A stretch of DNA of 64,000 nt. Source: JAPPHA01 sp965220985. Its GTDB lineage: Bacteria > Pseudomonadota > Alphaproteobacteria > Rhodobacterales > Rhodobacteraceae. Positions within the stretch are counted from its first letter, which is position 1. Each line of letters starts with the position of its first letter. Below the pieces are notes generated by a model, which searched no databases, was not told where the DNA came from, and saw only the letters and a list, made by a program, of their open reading frames with translations. The stretch spans positions 372,001-436,000 of the forward strand of contig OZ244854.1 of assembly GCA_965220985.1 (NCBI GenBank), read 5' to 3'. This document shows, in pieces, positions 44,019-52,961 of the stretch. The position numbers were made by a program, and so were the translations under genes.

Positions 44019-45494
44019 ATGCTCGACCAAACCAATCTGACAGTCCTTCTCAAGGACCCTGAACTTCTGGCAACCAAAGCCTATGTCGCCGGCGAATGGA
44101 TCGACGCCGACGATGGAACGCGGTTTCCCGTGATCAACCCCGCGCGCGGTGACGTCATCGTCGAGTTGCCCGATCTCGGTGTCGACGAAGTCCGACGCGC
44201 CATCGCGGCAGCCGAAGAGGCTCAGAAAGCCTGGGCCGCACGGACCGCAAAGGACCGCGCAACCGTCCTGCGACGCTGGCACGATCTTCTTATCGAAAAC
44301 GCCGATGATCTCGCAGCCATCCTCACGGCCGAAATGGGCAAGCCGCTCGCCGAAGCAAAAGGCGAGATCATTTACGGCGCGAGTTTCATCGAGTGGTTCG
44401 CCGAAGAAGCCAAGCGCGTCTACGGCGAGATCATTCCCCCCACCCAGACCGACAAGCGCATCCAGGTGATCCGGCAGCCCGTCGGCGTCGTGGCCTCCAT
44501 CACGCCGTGGAACTTTCCGAACGCGATGATCACCAGAAAGGCGGCACCGGCCCTCGCTGTTGGCTGCGCGATGGTCTCGCGGCCGGCCAAGGAGACCCCC
44601 CTCTCTGCGCTGGCCCTCGCGGTCCTAGCCGAACGCGCAGGATTTCCGCCCGGAATCTTCAGCGTCGTTCCGTCCACGAAATCGTCCGATGTCGGGCGCG
44701 AGTTCTGCGAGAACCCCGTCGTGCGCAAGCTCTCCTTCACCGGATCGACGGAAGTGGGACGCATCCTGATGCGACAGGGTGCCGACCAGATCATGAAGAT
44801 GTCCATGGAGCTTGGCGGCAACGCACCCTTCATCGTGTTTGACGATGCCGACATCGACGCGGCGATCGAAGGCGCCATGATCTGCAAGTACCGCAACAAC
44901 GGACAGACCTGCGTCTGTGCCAACCGGATCTACGTCCAGTCCGGCATCTACGACGCCTTTGCCGAGAAACTGGCCGCTGCTGCCGACGCTCTCACGATCG
45001 GCGACGGTTTCGATGCATCGGTCACGACCGGTCCGTTGATCAACGGCGACGCGGTTCTCAAGGTCGAGCAACACATCGCCGATGCCGTGAGCAAGGGAGC
45101 CGCGGTCACGACCGGTGGCAATCGCCATTCGCTCGGCGGGACGTTTTTCCAGCCGACGGTGCTGACCGGCGTCACCCGCGACATGATGGTAACGAATGAC
45201 GAGACCTTCGGGCCCGTCGCGCCGCTCTTCCGATTCGACGACGAGGCCGACGTCATCGAACAGGCCAACGACACGATCTTCGGGCTGGCGGCATATTTCT
45301 ACGCCCGCGATCTCTCGCGGGTCTACCGTGTCGCCGAGGCGCTCGAATACGGCATCATCGGAATCAACACGGGGATCATTTCGACCGAGGTGGCGCCATT
45401 CGGCGGGGTCAAGCAGTCGGGCATCGGGCGCGAGGGCTCCCGCCACGGAATCGATGACTATCTGGAGATGAAGTACCTCTGCCTCGGGATCTGA
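44019..45494 (+). CDS. gabD: Succinate-semialdehyde dehydrogenase (NAD(P)+)
   Basis: 491 residues of the aldehyde dehydrogenase superfamily, closest in pattern to GabD. Visible are SITPWNFPNAMITRKAAPALAVGCAMVSRPAKETP (cofactor binding), FTGSTEVGR, MELGGNAPFIVF with the general-base Glu264, NNGQTCVCANR with the catalytic Cys298, and a second Cys two residues on. The C-terminal block PFGGVKQSGIGREGSRHGIDDYLEMKYLC is typical of GabD. It oxidises succinic or related semialdehydes. The 290 bp in front hold no recognised gene. A bidirectional terminator follows. Confidence 0.9.
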   Translation: MLDQTNLTVLLKDPELLATKAYVAGEWIDADDGTRFPVINPARGDVIVELPDLGVDEVRRAIAAAEEAQKAWAARTAKDRATVLRRWHDLLIENADDLAAILTAEMGKPLAEAKGEIIYGASFIEWFAEEAKRVYGEIIPPTQTDKRIQVIRQPVGVVASITPWNFPNAMITRKAAPALAVGCAMVSRPAKETPLSALALAVLAERAGFPPGIFSVVPSTKSSDVGREFCENPVVRKLSFTGSTEVGRILMRQGADQIMKMSMELGGNAPFIVFDDADIDAAIEGAMICKYRNNGQTCVCANRIYVQSGIYDAFAEKLAAAADALTIGDGFDASVTTGPLINGDAVLKVEQHIADAVSKGAAVTTGGNRHSLGGTFFQPTVLTGVTRDMMVTNDETFGPVAPLFRFDDEADVIEQANDTIFGLAAYFYARDLSRVYRVAEALEYGIIGINTGIISTEVAPFGGVKQSGIGREGSRHGIDDYLEMKYLCLGI

Positions 45495-45549
45495 CCCGCA
45501 AGCAGCTGCGACGGGCAGGCTGCCGCCAAGCCCCTGCCCTCACACAAAA

Positions 45550-45574
45550 AAACGGCCCGCATTGCGGGCCGTTT
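45550..45574. terminator. Bidirectional intrinsic terminator between gabD and hsp20
   Basis: AAACGGCCCGC (45550-45560) and GCGGGCCGTTT (45564-45574) form a perfect 11-bp stem with an ATT loop. GCATTTTT follows on the plus side and an A-tract precedes it (a T-run on the minus side), so both convergent genes can end here. Confidence 0.92.
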
Positions 45575-45603
45575 GCATTTTTAACCTGGTGAGGCGGTCG
45601 TGA

Positions 45604-46077
45604 TCACGATGCCTTCTTCTGCCGCTTGGTGGCGGTGATGGTCTCAACAGCAGGGCCGATCTCGATTCGCCGGGGCTTCAGAGCCTCGGGGATCTCGCGA
45701 ACGACGTCGACGTGGAGCAGGCCGTTCTCGGTGCTGGCACCGACCGCCCGGATATGATCCGCAAGCTGGAACCGACGTTCGAACGCGCGATTGGCGATTC
45801 CGCGATGCAGAAAGTTCGCATCGCCGTTCGTCTTCGATTCGGCCTTCTTGCCGGAGATCACCAATTGACCGTCGCGGGTTTCCACCGAAAGTTCGTCGTC
45901 ACTGAAGCCGGACACGGCGACGGTGATCCGATAGTTGTCGTCGCCAGCCTTCTCGATATTGTACGGTGGATATCCGTTCTGGTTCTCGCCGGTCGCCATC
46001 GCGCGATCCAGCATGTTCGCCATCCGCTCGAAACCCACGGTCGAACGATAAAGCGGTGCAAAGTCCAATGTACGCAT
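45604..46077 (-). CDS. Small heat shock protein Hsp20 (IbpA-like)
   Basis: 157 residues. It starts MRTLDFAPLYRSTVGFERMANMLDRAM, the IbpA/HspH N-terminus, then an alpha-crystallin domain beginning YPPYNIEKAGDDNYRITVAVSGFSDDELSVETRDGQLVISGKK and ending FERRFQLADHIRAVGASTENGLLHVDVVREIPE. It is a holdase chaperone binding unfolding proteins during heat stress. The 5' leader carries the core of a ROSE RNA thermometer, so translation is probably temperature-gated. Confidence 0.94.
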   Translation of the reverse strand: MRTLDFAPLYRSTVGFERMANMLDRAMATGENQNGYPPYNIEKAGDDNYRITVAVSGFSDDELSVETRDGQLVISGKKAESKTNGDANFLHRGIANRAFERRFQLADHIRAVGASTENGLLHVDVVREIPEALKPRRIEIGPAVETITATKRQKKAS

Positions 46078-46180
46078 GTCTCACATCCTCCTGATGAAGC
46101 AATATGGTCTTGTTGTGGCCCTCACCAAGGACGGGCCGGTTGCTTGTCGGACCTTCTTTGAAGCCTCCGACACCACACAT
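46078..46180 (-). ncRNA. ROSE-type RNA thermometer candidate in the hsp20 leader
   Basis: On the minus strand the leader ends TTGCTTCATCAGGAGGATGTGAGAC before the ATG. TTGCT (46098-46102) can pair with the AGGAG of the ribosome site (46087-46092), giving the U-U-G-C-U/A-G-G-A-G pairing with a central G-G that defines ROSE hairpins in alphaproteobacterial small heat shock genes. The extent upstream is estimated. Confidence 0.7.
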
Positions 46181-46225
46181 TTGGGAACAGTTCAGACCGA
46201 TTTCAACAATCGAGGGGACAAAAAA

Positions 46226-47542
46226 CTATCCGGGAATCACCGACGCGTGATCAGACATCTTGGGCGGGCGCGGACCGCCTGTCGCCCAGTCGAGCAACTC
46301 GATCGTGTGAACGACCGGTGTCTCGATTCCAGACCCGATCTGCAGCATGCAACCGATGTTGCCGGCGGCAACGACATCGGGATCGGTTTCCGCCACGGCG
46401 CCGGCCTTGAGAGCCTTCAGTTTTTGAGCGATTTCGCCCTGCAGGAGGTTGTACGTGCCTGCCGAGCCGCAGCACATGTGCGCATCTCTCGGTTCGCGGA
46501 CTTCGAAACCCACGGTGCGAAGCAGCGTCTTCGGAATGTCCTTGATCCTTTGTCCGTGCTGTAGCGAACATGCCGGATGGTAGGTCACGCGGATGCTCTT
46601 CTTCGAAGGCGCCGTTCCAGCCAACAGATCGTTCTCGGCGATGAATTCAGTGATGTCCCGGGTGAGCCCGCCGATGCGGGCCGCCTCTTCGGCGAGGTCC
46701 GTTCCCTCGAACAGATGACCAAAGTCCTTGACGGTCGTCCCGCAGCCCGAGGTGTTGATGATCACCGCATCGAGGCCGCCCTTTTCGATCTCCTCGCTCC
46801 AGCTTCGGATGTTGCGAGCGGCCCACCATCGGCTCTCCTTGACCTTGCCCAGGTGGTAATCGAGCGAACCGCAGCAACCGCTGCCCTTGGCGATGACCAC
46901 TTCGCAGCCGTGCCGGGTCAAAAACCGGATGGTTGCATCGTTGATGTCGGTGTCGACCGCTTTCTGGACGCAGCCCGTCATCAGGGCCACCCGGTGTTTC
47001 CTCGGACCCTGGGCCGGAAACGTCTGCGGGTCGTCATTGCGACTCACCGGCGGCAGTTTCCCCGGGGCCATGGCCATCATGTCCCGCAGCCGTCCCTTGG
47101 GCATGAAAGACTGGAAGGGAGCGCCGAGCCGCGCGAGCAGCATGAGAACCCGAAACCTCGTCGGATACGGCAAGACCTGGCGCAGCACCCAGCGGATGAG
47201 CCGGTCAGTCGGGGGGCGGCGGTAATTGTCTTCGATGTACTCGCGGGCATGATCGACCAGATGCATGTAGTTGACCCCCGAGGGGCAGGTCGTCATGCAC
47301 CCGAGGCACGACAGGCAGCGATCGATGTGCTTGACAGTCTTGCTGTCGGGGGCAGCGCCCGTCTCGAGCATGTTCTTGATCATGTAGATGCGGCCGCGCG
47401 GACTGTCGCACTCGTCGCCAAGCACCTTGTAGGTCGGGCAGGTCGCGGTGCAGAATCCGCAATGAACGCAGGACCTCAGGATCGCGTTCGAACGCCGTGT
47501 CAGCGGGTCGTCAAGCTGCGCCTCGGAAAACTCCGTCTTCAT
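46226..47542 (-). CDS. glcF: Glycolate oxidase iron-sulfur subunit
   Basis: 438 residues. Two [4Fe-4S] ferredoxin motifs are at Cys25/28/31/35 (CVHCGFCTATCP) and Cys76/79/82/86 (CLSCLGCMTTCP). Two CCG-type cysteine-rich domains follow (CVQKAVDTDIND, GSGCCGSLDYHLG, NTSGCGTTVKD and HMCCGSAGTYNL). It carries electrons from the flavin subunits to the respiratory chain. Its ATG overlaps the glcE stop by 4 bp. Confidence 0.96.
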   Translation of the reverse strand: MKTEFSEAQLDDPLTRRSNAILRSCVHCGFCTATCPTYKVLGDECDSPRGRIYMIKNMLETGAAPDSKTVKHIDRCLSCLGCMTTCPSGVNYMHLVDHAREYIEDNYRRPPTDRLIRWVLRQVLPYPTRFRVLMLLARLGAPFQSFMPKGRLRDMMAMAPGKLPPVSRNDDPQTFPAQGPRKHRVALMTGCVQKAVDTDINDATIRFLTRHGCEVVIAKGSGCCGSLDYHLGKVKESRWWAARNIRSWSEEIEKGGLDAVIINTSGCGTTVKDFGHLFEGTDLAEEAARIGGLTRDITEFIAENDLLAGTAPSKKSIRVTYHPACSLQHGQRIKDIPKTLLRTVGFEVREPRDAHMCCGSAGTYNLLQGEIAQKLKALKAGAVAETDPDVVAAGNIGCMLQIGSGIETPVVHTIELLDWATGGPRPPKMSDHASVIPG

Positions 47543-48699
47543 GGCATTTGCGCTCCCATCAATCCGGGGTTCAGGATCTGTTTCGGGTCGAACTTGCTTC
47601 TCAGCATGCTCGATATCCGTGCGAGCGGTGCAGGTTCGGGATGAAACGCGCCCATTGCAGCACGGGTCCCGTCGGCGGCCCGAATGATCGTCGCATGACC
47701 TTCAATCCCCGTGAGACAGCCGCGAATATCGCTTCGCTCGGGAACCAGCAGCCAGACCAGCCCGCCGCACCAGTCGTAGAGAACCCCGATCTCCGTTTTG
47801 AGAGCCTCCCTGACCGCACGCGCGACCCGAACGCCGTCGCTCGGACGAGTCGAGACCCGCCAGACATCCCCGGCCTCGCCGTGAAACGCTTCCACGTCCC
47901 TGACCCATTTCCAACCGGCAGCCGTTCGTTCGGGGTCCGTCTCGACAGACAGACTCCCGAATTCTGCCAGAAGCGTCGCCAGTTGTTCGGAGCGGTAGCG
48001 CACCGAACCGGAAAATCCCTCGACCCTGATCATGGTCACTGGAGCGCCGTCAATCCCGCGCGGGGTATGTGCGGCACCGCTAACGCCGAATGGGGATGCC
48101 ATTGCCTTCGACATGGCCTCGGTTGCGCGCTCGTCGCTCAGACCCTCGATCAGCACGACCGCCCGTGCCTCGGACCGCGGCAGAAGCTTGAAGGTGACCT
48201 CGCTCAAAACCCCGAGCGTTCCGTAGCTTCCGGTCAGCAACCGAACGAGATCGTAGCCGGTGACATTCTTCATCACCCGCCCGCCGTTGTTGACGATCGT
48301 CCCCGAGCCGTCGACGAAAGTGACGCCGATCAGAAAATCGCGGCAAGCGCCTGCCTGGATGCGGCGCGGACCGGAAACATTGCAAGCAACGACTCCGCCG
48401 ATGGTCGGCTCGCCGGTTTCGCCGAGCAAGCCTCGATGATCCATCGGCTCGAACGCGAGCTGCTGCCCGTGTTCCTCAAGCGCCACCTCGATCTCGGACA
48501 GCGGGGTTCCGGCCCCGGCCCGAAGCGTCAACGCGCCAGGGTCGTAAAGCGTGATGCCGCTCATGCCTCCCGTCTCGACGACGTCATCGGCATCGACCGG
48601 GTTTCCGATTTTTTGGCGGGTTCCCCCGCCGCGAATGCGCAGGGCCGAGCGGGCGGTCGCAATCGCCTCGGCAAGTTCAGCAGTCGATGTCGGTCTCAC
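47539..48699 (-). CDS. glcE: Glycolate oxidase FAD-binding subunit
   Basis: 386 residues from GTG at 48699 (VRPTSTAELAEAIATARSALRIRGGGTRQKIG). The frame is open far upstream inside glcD, but the GTGA overlap with the glcD stop and the family N-terminus decide the start. The PCMH-type FAD domain shows GEPTIGGVVACNVSGPRRIQAGACRDFLIGV and VMKNVTGYDLVRLLTGSYGTLGVLSEVTFK. It works with GlcD and GlcF to oxidise glycolate to glyoxylate, which can feed the malyl-CoA lyase chemistry encoded at 19.7 kb. Confidence 0.94.
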   Translation of the reverse strand: MRPTSTAELAEAIATARSALRIRGGGTRQKIGNPVDADDVVETGGMSGITLYDPGALTLRAGAGTPLSEIEVALEEHGQQLAFEPMDHRGLLGETGEPTIGGVVACNVSGPRRIQAGACRDFLIGVTFVDGSGTIVNNGGRVMKNVTGYDLVRLLTGSYGTLGVLSEVTFKLLPRSEARAVVLIEGLSDERATEAMSKAMASPFGVSGAAHTPRGIDGAPVTMIRVEGFSGSVRYRSEQLATLLAEFGSLSVETDPERTAAGWKWVRDVEAFHGEAGDVWRVSTRPSDGVRVARAVREALKTEIGVLYDWCGGLVWLLVPERSDIRGCLTGIEGHATIIRAADGTRAAMGAFHPEPAPLARISSMLRSKFDPKQILNPGLMGAQMP

Positions 48700-50129
48700 G
48701 GCGCCACCCTGCCCTGCGAGACCGTCAGCGGAAACACCTTCCCAGGATTCAGCAGCCAGGCCGGATCGAACACGTCCTTCACCCGCGCCTGCACTTCGAG
48801 GTCGTCGGCGCTGTACTGGTCGGACATCAGATCGCGTTTTTCGACACCGACGCCGTGCTCGCCCGTGAGGCATCCGCCAGAGTTCACGCAAAGGCGGAGA
48901 ACTTCGGCTCCGAGCGCCTCGGCACGTTCGATCTCGCCCGGCGCATTGGCATCGAAGAGAATCAAGGGATGCAGGTTGCCGTCGCCCGCATGAAACACGT
49001 TGGCGACTTCGAGTTCGAATTCGCGCGCGAGTTCGCCGATTCGATTGAGGACAACGGGCAATTCCGAGACTGGGATCGTTCCATCGAGACATATGTAGTC
49101 GTTGATCTGGCCCATCGCGCCGAAGGCGGCCTTGCGCCCGGCCCAGATCCGCCCAGATTCTTCGGTGCTGCCGCTCTCGCGCAACTCGCTTGGGTCATGG
49201 GCGCGGGCGATGTCGATGATTCTGCCAAGCTGTTCGTCGATCTCCGCTTCCGAGCCTTCGACTTCGATGATCAGGAGTGCCTCGACATCGGGATACCCGG
49301 CCCCGACGAATTCTTCGCAGGCCCGGATGCAGGGTCGGTCCATGAACTCGATCGCGACCGGCAGAACTCCGGAACGGATGACATCGGCGACGCAGGCGCC
49401 TGCGGTTTCGCAGCTGTCGAAACCGACGAGAACGGGTCGGGCGCCTTCCGGCTTTCGCAGGATCCTCAGGGTCGCTTCGCTGACCACGCCGAGTTGACCC
49501 TCCGAGCCGCAGATGATTCCGAGATGATCGAGCCCGGGGGCATCGAGGCCGGGTCCGCCGATGTCGACGACCTCGCCGTCCATGGTCACCACCCGAACAC
49601 CGAGCAGATTGTTGGTGGTGACGCCGTACTTGAGGCAGTGGGCGCCGCCGGCGTTCATTGCGATGTTGCCGGCGATGGCGCATGCGAGCTGACTCGACGG
49701 GTCGGGCGCGTAGAAGAAACCGTTTCCGGCGACGGCATCGGTCACGCCGAGATTGGTGATCCCGGCTTGCACGCGAATGTAGCGGTTGTCGTAGTCGATC
49801 TCGAGAACTTGATTCATCTTCGAGACGCCCAGGACGACGCTGTCGGCCGTTGGCAAGGCACCGCCTGCGAGTGACGTTCCCGACCCCCTTGGCACCACCG
49901 GCACGCCCATGTCCGAGCAGATCCGAACGACCGCGACGATCTCTTCGGTGGATGACGGCAGAACTGCAGCGAGCGGCGGGCACCTGTAGGCTGTCAGCCC
50001 GTCGCATTCATAGGCTCTGAGTTCGTTGTCGCCGTGAATGACCGCGTCATACGGGAGCACCTCGCGCAGGCGCGAAATGATCAGATCCTTTTTTGCGAGA
50101 ACGGCAGGGCTCGGAACCGGCATGTCCAT
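48696..50129 (-). CDS. glcD: Glycolate oxidase subunit GlcD
   Basis: 477 residues; the FAD-binding oxidoreductase core is VPVVPRGSGTSLAGGALPTADSVVLG, CAIAGNIAMNAGGAHCLKYGVTTNNLLGV and ICGSEGQLGVVSEATLRI. The C-terminal block is HAGDGNLHPLILFD with the substrate/metal histidines, and it ends CLTGEHGVGVEKRDLM. GGAGA lies 8 nt before the ATG at 50129. First gene of glcD-glcE-glcF, which are linked by 4-bp overlaps. The regulator is not adjacent. Confidence 0.96.
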   Translation of the reverse strand: MDMPVPSPAVLAKKDLIISRLREVLPYDAVIHGDNELRAYECDGLTAYRCPPLAAVLPSSTEEIVAVVRICSDMGVPVVPRGSGTSLAGGALPTADSVVLGVSKMNQVLEIDYDNRYIRVQAGITNLGVTDAVAGNGFFYAPDPSSQLACAIAGNIAMNAGGAHCLKYGVTTNNLLGVRVVTMDGEVVDIGGPGLDAPGLDHLGIICGSEGQLGVVSEATLRILRKPEGARPVLVGFDSCETAGACVADVIRSGVLPVAIEFMDRPCIRACEEFVGAGYPDVEALLIIEVEGSEAEIDEQLGRIIDIARAHDPSELRESGSTEESGRIWAGRKAAFGAMGQINDYICLDGTIPVSELPVVLNRIGELAREFELEVANVFHAGDGNLHPLILFDANAPGEIERAEALGAEVLRLCVNSGGCLTGEHGVGVEKRDLMSDQYSADDLEVQARVKDVFDPAWLLNPGKVFPLTVSQGRVAP

Positions 50130-50291
50130 GGCAATGTCTCCTTGCCTGCGGGCCCCTCCTTACCCGTAAACCAATCTGACCTCAGGTGTTCGCGAGCAAT
50201 GACGTGCACCGTGCGATCTGAATGCTTGTCTACTTCGGAAGGCCTGCAGGCACAATGGGAAGGGCCTCATTGACTGGACGGAATCTCCAAA

Positions 50292-50612
50292 TCACCACCG
50301 ATTGCTGCGGGCGTCATCAAGATGGCGTGATCGCAAAGCAGTCGACAGGCCAAGCTCTTGCCGCTTGCGTTCCAGCATCGCCTCTGTGCGTTTCTTGCCT
50401 TCGACTGCGGAGACAAACTCACCTGCGGCCCGAGATCGGAGCAAGTCGCGCAATGCATCGGGATCGGCACAGCTGCGTTCGGTCTCCGAGCGGAGCAACT
50501 CGACTGCACGCTGGATCACAGCGCTCGCGTTCGCATATTCGCCTTTGGCAACAAGGCCGCGCACGAAATCATCGTGCTGTTCGGACAGCGATACGGAAAC
50601 TCTGACGGACAT
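50292..50612 (-). CDS. ParD-like antitoxin without adjacent toxin
   Basis: 106 residues starting MSVRVSVSLSEQHDDFVRGLVAKGEYANASAVIQRAVELLRSETE, the ParD/CopG-type ribbon-helix-helix pattern. The C-terminal toxin-binding tail is longer than usual (to about residue 106) and ends with RSRHLDDARSNRW. Only 162 bp separate it from glcD on the same strand and these contain no ParE/RelE sequence, so it is an orphan. The start is ATG at 50612; the frame extends upstream without family character. Confidence 0.75.
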   Translation of the reverse strand: MSVRVSVSLSEQHDDFVRGLVAKGEYANASAVIQRAVELLRSETERSCADPDALRDLLRSRAAGEFVSAVEGKKRTEAMLERKRQELGLSTALRSRHLDDARSNRW

Positions 50613-50849
50613 CAATGAACTCCTCTGGCTGAGACGCGGCGGAACGCTTAACCGAAACGCGAACCTCAAATTCTCCCGGACTGCGATTCCAACCCGTGCC
50701 AACGAACGAATTGTTCGGCCGATGGCACGATCAGCCTGTTCGGCATCTCCCGACCTTCGAAAACCAGTGCCAATGAGCCGAGCGCAACTGACATGAGGTC
50801 GCGCTCATGAGATTGACCAGAGGACCAAAGGCATGGATGGCCCGCCGTG

Positions 50850-52949
50850 TCAGCGACCCTCGATTCGCCATGCGGCGATGCTCAACGCCAGCGCCGAGAG
50901 CATCCAAGCCCACGCCGGCAACAGCGGTTGCTGACGAACATCGGTCACAAGGGTCGCATCGCGTCGTGTCACCCCGATCCAGTCGCGGCCCGACGCCACC
51001 CGTCCTTCGCGCACGCGTCGAATGTCGGGAACCCTGTCGTTGTCGAGATTGACGATCGCGCCTCCCGTCGCCTCCACGAGTCCGGCGAGAATGGTAGATG
51101 TTGCCAACGGGTTTTCGAACTCGCGCGGTGCCGGCGATCCCACGACGGCAACGCGGGTCAGGTTGCGCTCCCTCAAGACATACACACCACTTCCATGCCC
51201 TTCGATTGTGGCCCGCCACTTTCCTCGTGACACCTGCTCCATTTCGGGCTCGACAATCTCTCCGTCCGGCGTCGTCACCACGAGATGCGGCACCTGTTCG
51301 GTGATCGTTCGTCGGGTCACCATCAGCTTGCCTGCCTGCGTTTCCGCATCGAGGCGTTCTTCCTCGAGTTCCGGCTCCTTCATCGACCAATGGGCGAGGC
51401 GACGCAGCAACTCGAGCTGCGGGCCTCCACCGTCATGACCTCGGTTCCACAGCCAGGCATGATCCGACAGAAGCAGGGCGATTCGACCCTCGCCGACCCG
51501 GTCGAGAACCAGCAGGGGGCTCTCTTCGGGGCCGTTCATGATGATCTGGCCCTCATCGACAACGGCTTCCACCAACCGGTACCACTTGCCCCATTGCTCA
51601 TCACCGTCCGATTCATTCCGATCGGCTTGTCCCGCCGGGGCGACGGTGGCGAGATCCTCGCTCACGGGGTGAATGTGACCAAGATCGGTGACCGTCGGAC
51701 GATACGGGAGCCGGGTGATCTGTCCGGTCGGGCGGGCGGGGAGGATCTCGGACAATGACGTTCGGTAGAGACCCGTGGGCCCTGCCATGGCTGGGCCAGC
51801 CGCGACCAGCAGTGCCCCGCCACGACGTACGTAATCGACGACATTGGCGAGATAGATGCCGGGCAGAATTCCGCGGATCTCGTAGCGATCGAAGATGATG
51901 AGATCGAACTCGTCGATCTTCCTCAGGAACAGCTCCCGAACCGGAAATTCGATCAGGGCGAGTTCCTGCACCGGGATACCGTCCGACTTGTTCGGCGGCC
52001 GGAGGATCGTGAAATGCACGAGATCGACCGAACCGTCGGATTTCAGCAGGTTTCTCCAGGATCGTTCGCCAGCGTATGGCAGGCCGGATATCAGCAGGAC
52101 CCGCAACCGGTCGCGAATGCCGTTGACCGCGATGACCGAGACATTGTTTCGCTCGGTCAGTTCGCCTTCCAAGGGGGTCACCTCGACCTGGACATGGTTC
52201 AAGCCACCGCGCTCGAGGCGTGCCGATAGTTCGAGTTCCTGACCGGGCCGTACCCGCGTGGACCGGACAGCGCCGCCGTTGACCGAAATCGAGACATCGG
52301 CCGACCCGGCGATCCCGCCTGGAACATTGCCGGTGTCCTCGATGCTGAACGCCAGCCGGAATTCCTCGCCGACAATCGCGAATGACGGCGCCCGCTTGAC
52401 GACGATTCGACGATCCCACCCGTCACCGTTTCCCGTCCGGACAAGATGAACAGGCGCCGGGAAGTCTTCAAGGACGCCCCCGTCATGGATCTGCCCGTCC
52501 GAGACGATGATGGCCCCTGCGACCCGATCCGGCGCGACGTCCGCCGCCTCGGCTGCGAGTGCGGAGAGGACCATCGAGCCGCTGTCGCTGTCGGAGGGAT
52601 TGTTCGTGACGTCGACGCGAACGGTTTCGACTCCTTCAGCCTCCAACGCCGCGAGATCGTCTGACAGCGTTGCCATGGCATCGGCTGCCTCGAACATTCG
52701 ATCGGCGATCGTCTGGCTCTCGGTCCGGTCATGAACCAGGAACACGATATCCGAGAGGCTCTCGTGTTCCTCTTGCCTCAGCACCGGTTCGAGCAATGCC
52801 GCAATGAGAGCAATTGCGGCCAGTGCCCGAAGCCACCATCCGGGCATGGCCCGCCACAGCGCCAGGCAGATGGCGAGCGCCACGATGCCGGCAAGGCCGG
52901 CAATGATCGCGACATTTGCCAAAGGCGAAAACGAAAGGCCGAAGTCCAT
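50850..52949 (-). CDS. Large membrane protein with Ig-like and glutamine-amidotransferase-like regions (last gene of moxR cluster)
   Basis: 699 residues. Two N-terminal helices (VAIIAGLAGIVALAICLALW and LRALAAIALIAALLEPVL) are followed by a vWA-like segment (SDIVFLVHDRTESQTI...AGAIIVSDGQIHDGG). A beta-rich middle region follows (about 190-275), then a GATase1-like domain (RLRVLLISGLPYAGERSWRNLL...IIFDRYEIRGILP...RGGALLVAAGPA). A C-terminal helix (LLPAWAWMLSALALSIAAW) anchors the end. It is the usual last partner of MoxR-DUF58-DUF4159 clusters; role unknown, probably envelope-associated. It starts 12 bp after the DUF4159 gene. Confidence 0.8.
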   Translation of the reverse strand: MDFGLSFSPLANVAIIAGLAGIVALAICLALWRAMPGWWLRALAAIALIAALLEPVLRQEEHESLSDIVFLVHDRTESQTIADRMFEAADAMATLSDDLAALEAEGVETVRVDVTNNPSDSDSGSMVLSALAAEAADVAPDRVAGAIIVSDGQIHDGGVLEDFPAPVHLVRTGNGDGWDRRIVVKRAPSFAIVGEEFRLAFSIEDTGNVPGGIAGSADVSISVNGGAVRSTRVRPGQELELSARLERGGLNHVQVEVTPLEGELTERNNVSVIAVNGIRDRLRVLLISGLPYAGERSWRNLLKSDGSVDLVHFTILRPPNKSDGIPVQELALIEFPVRELFLRKIDEFDLIIFDRYEIRGILPGIYLANVVDYVRRGGALLVAAGPAMAGPTGLYRTSLSEILPARPTGQITRLPYRPTVTDLGHIHPVSEDLATVAPAGQADRNESDGDEQWGKWYRLVEAVVDEGQIIMNGPEESPLLVLDRVGEGRIALLLSDHAWLWNRGHDGGGPQLELLRRLAHWSMKEPELEEERLDAETQAGKLMVTRRTITEQVPHLVVTTPDGEIVEPEMEQVSRGKWRATIEGHGSGVYVLRERNLTRVAVVGSPAPREFENPLATSTILAGLVEATGGAIVNLDNDRVPDIRRVREGRVASGRDWIGVTRRDATLVTDVRQQPLLPAWAWMLSALALSIAAWRIEGR

Positions 52950-52961
52950 GATGGCGGTCAG

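Noticed and set aside
48700..49092. Longer start for glcE
   Set aside because: The extension lies within glcD and is Arg/Cys rich; GTG at 48699 overlapping the glcD stop gives the family start.
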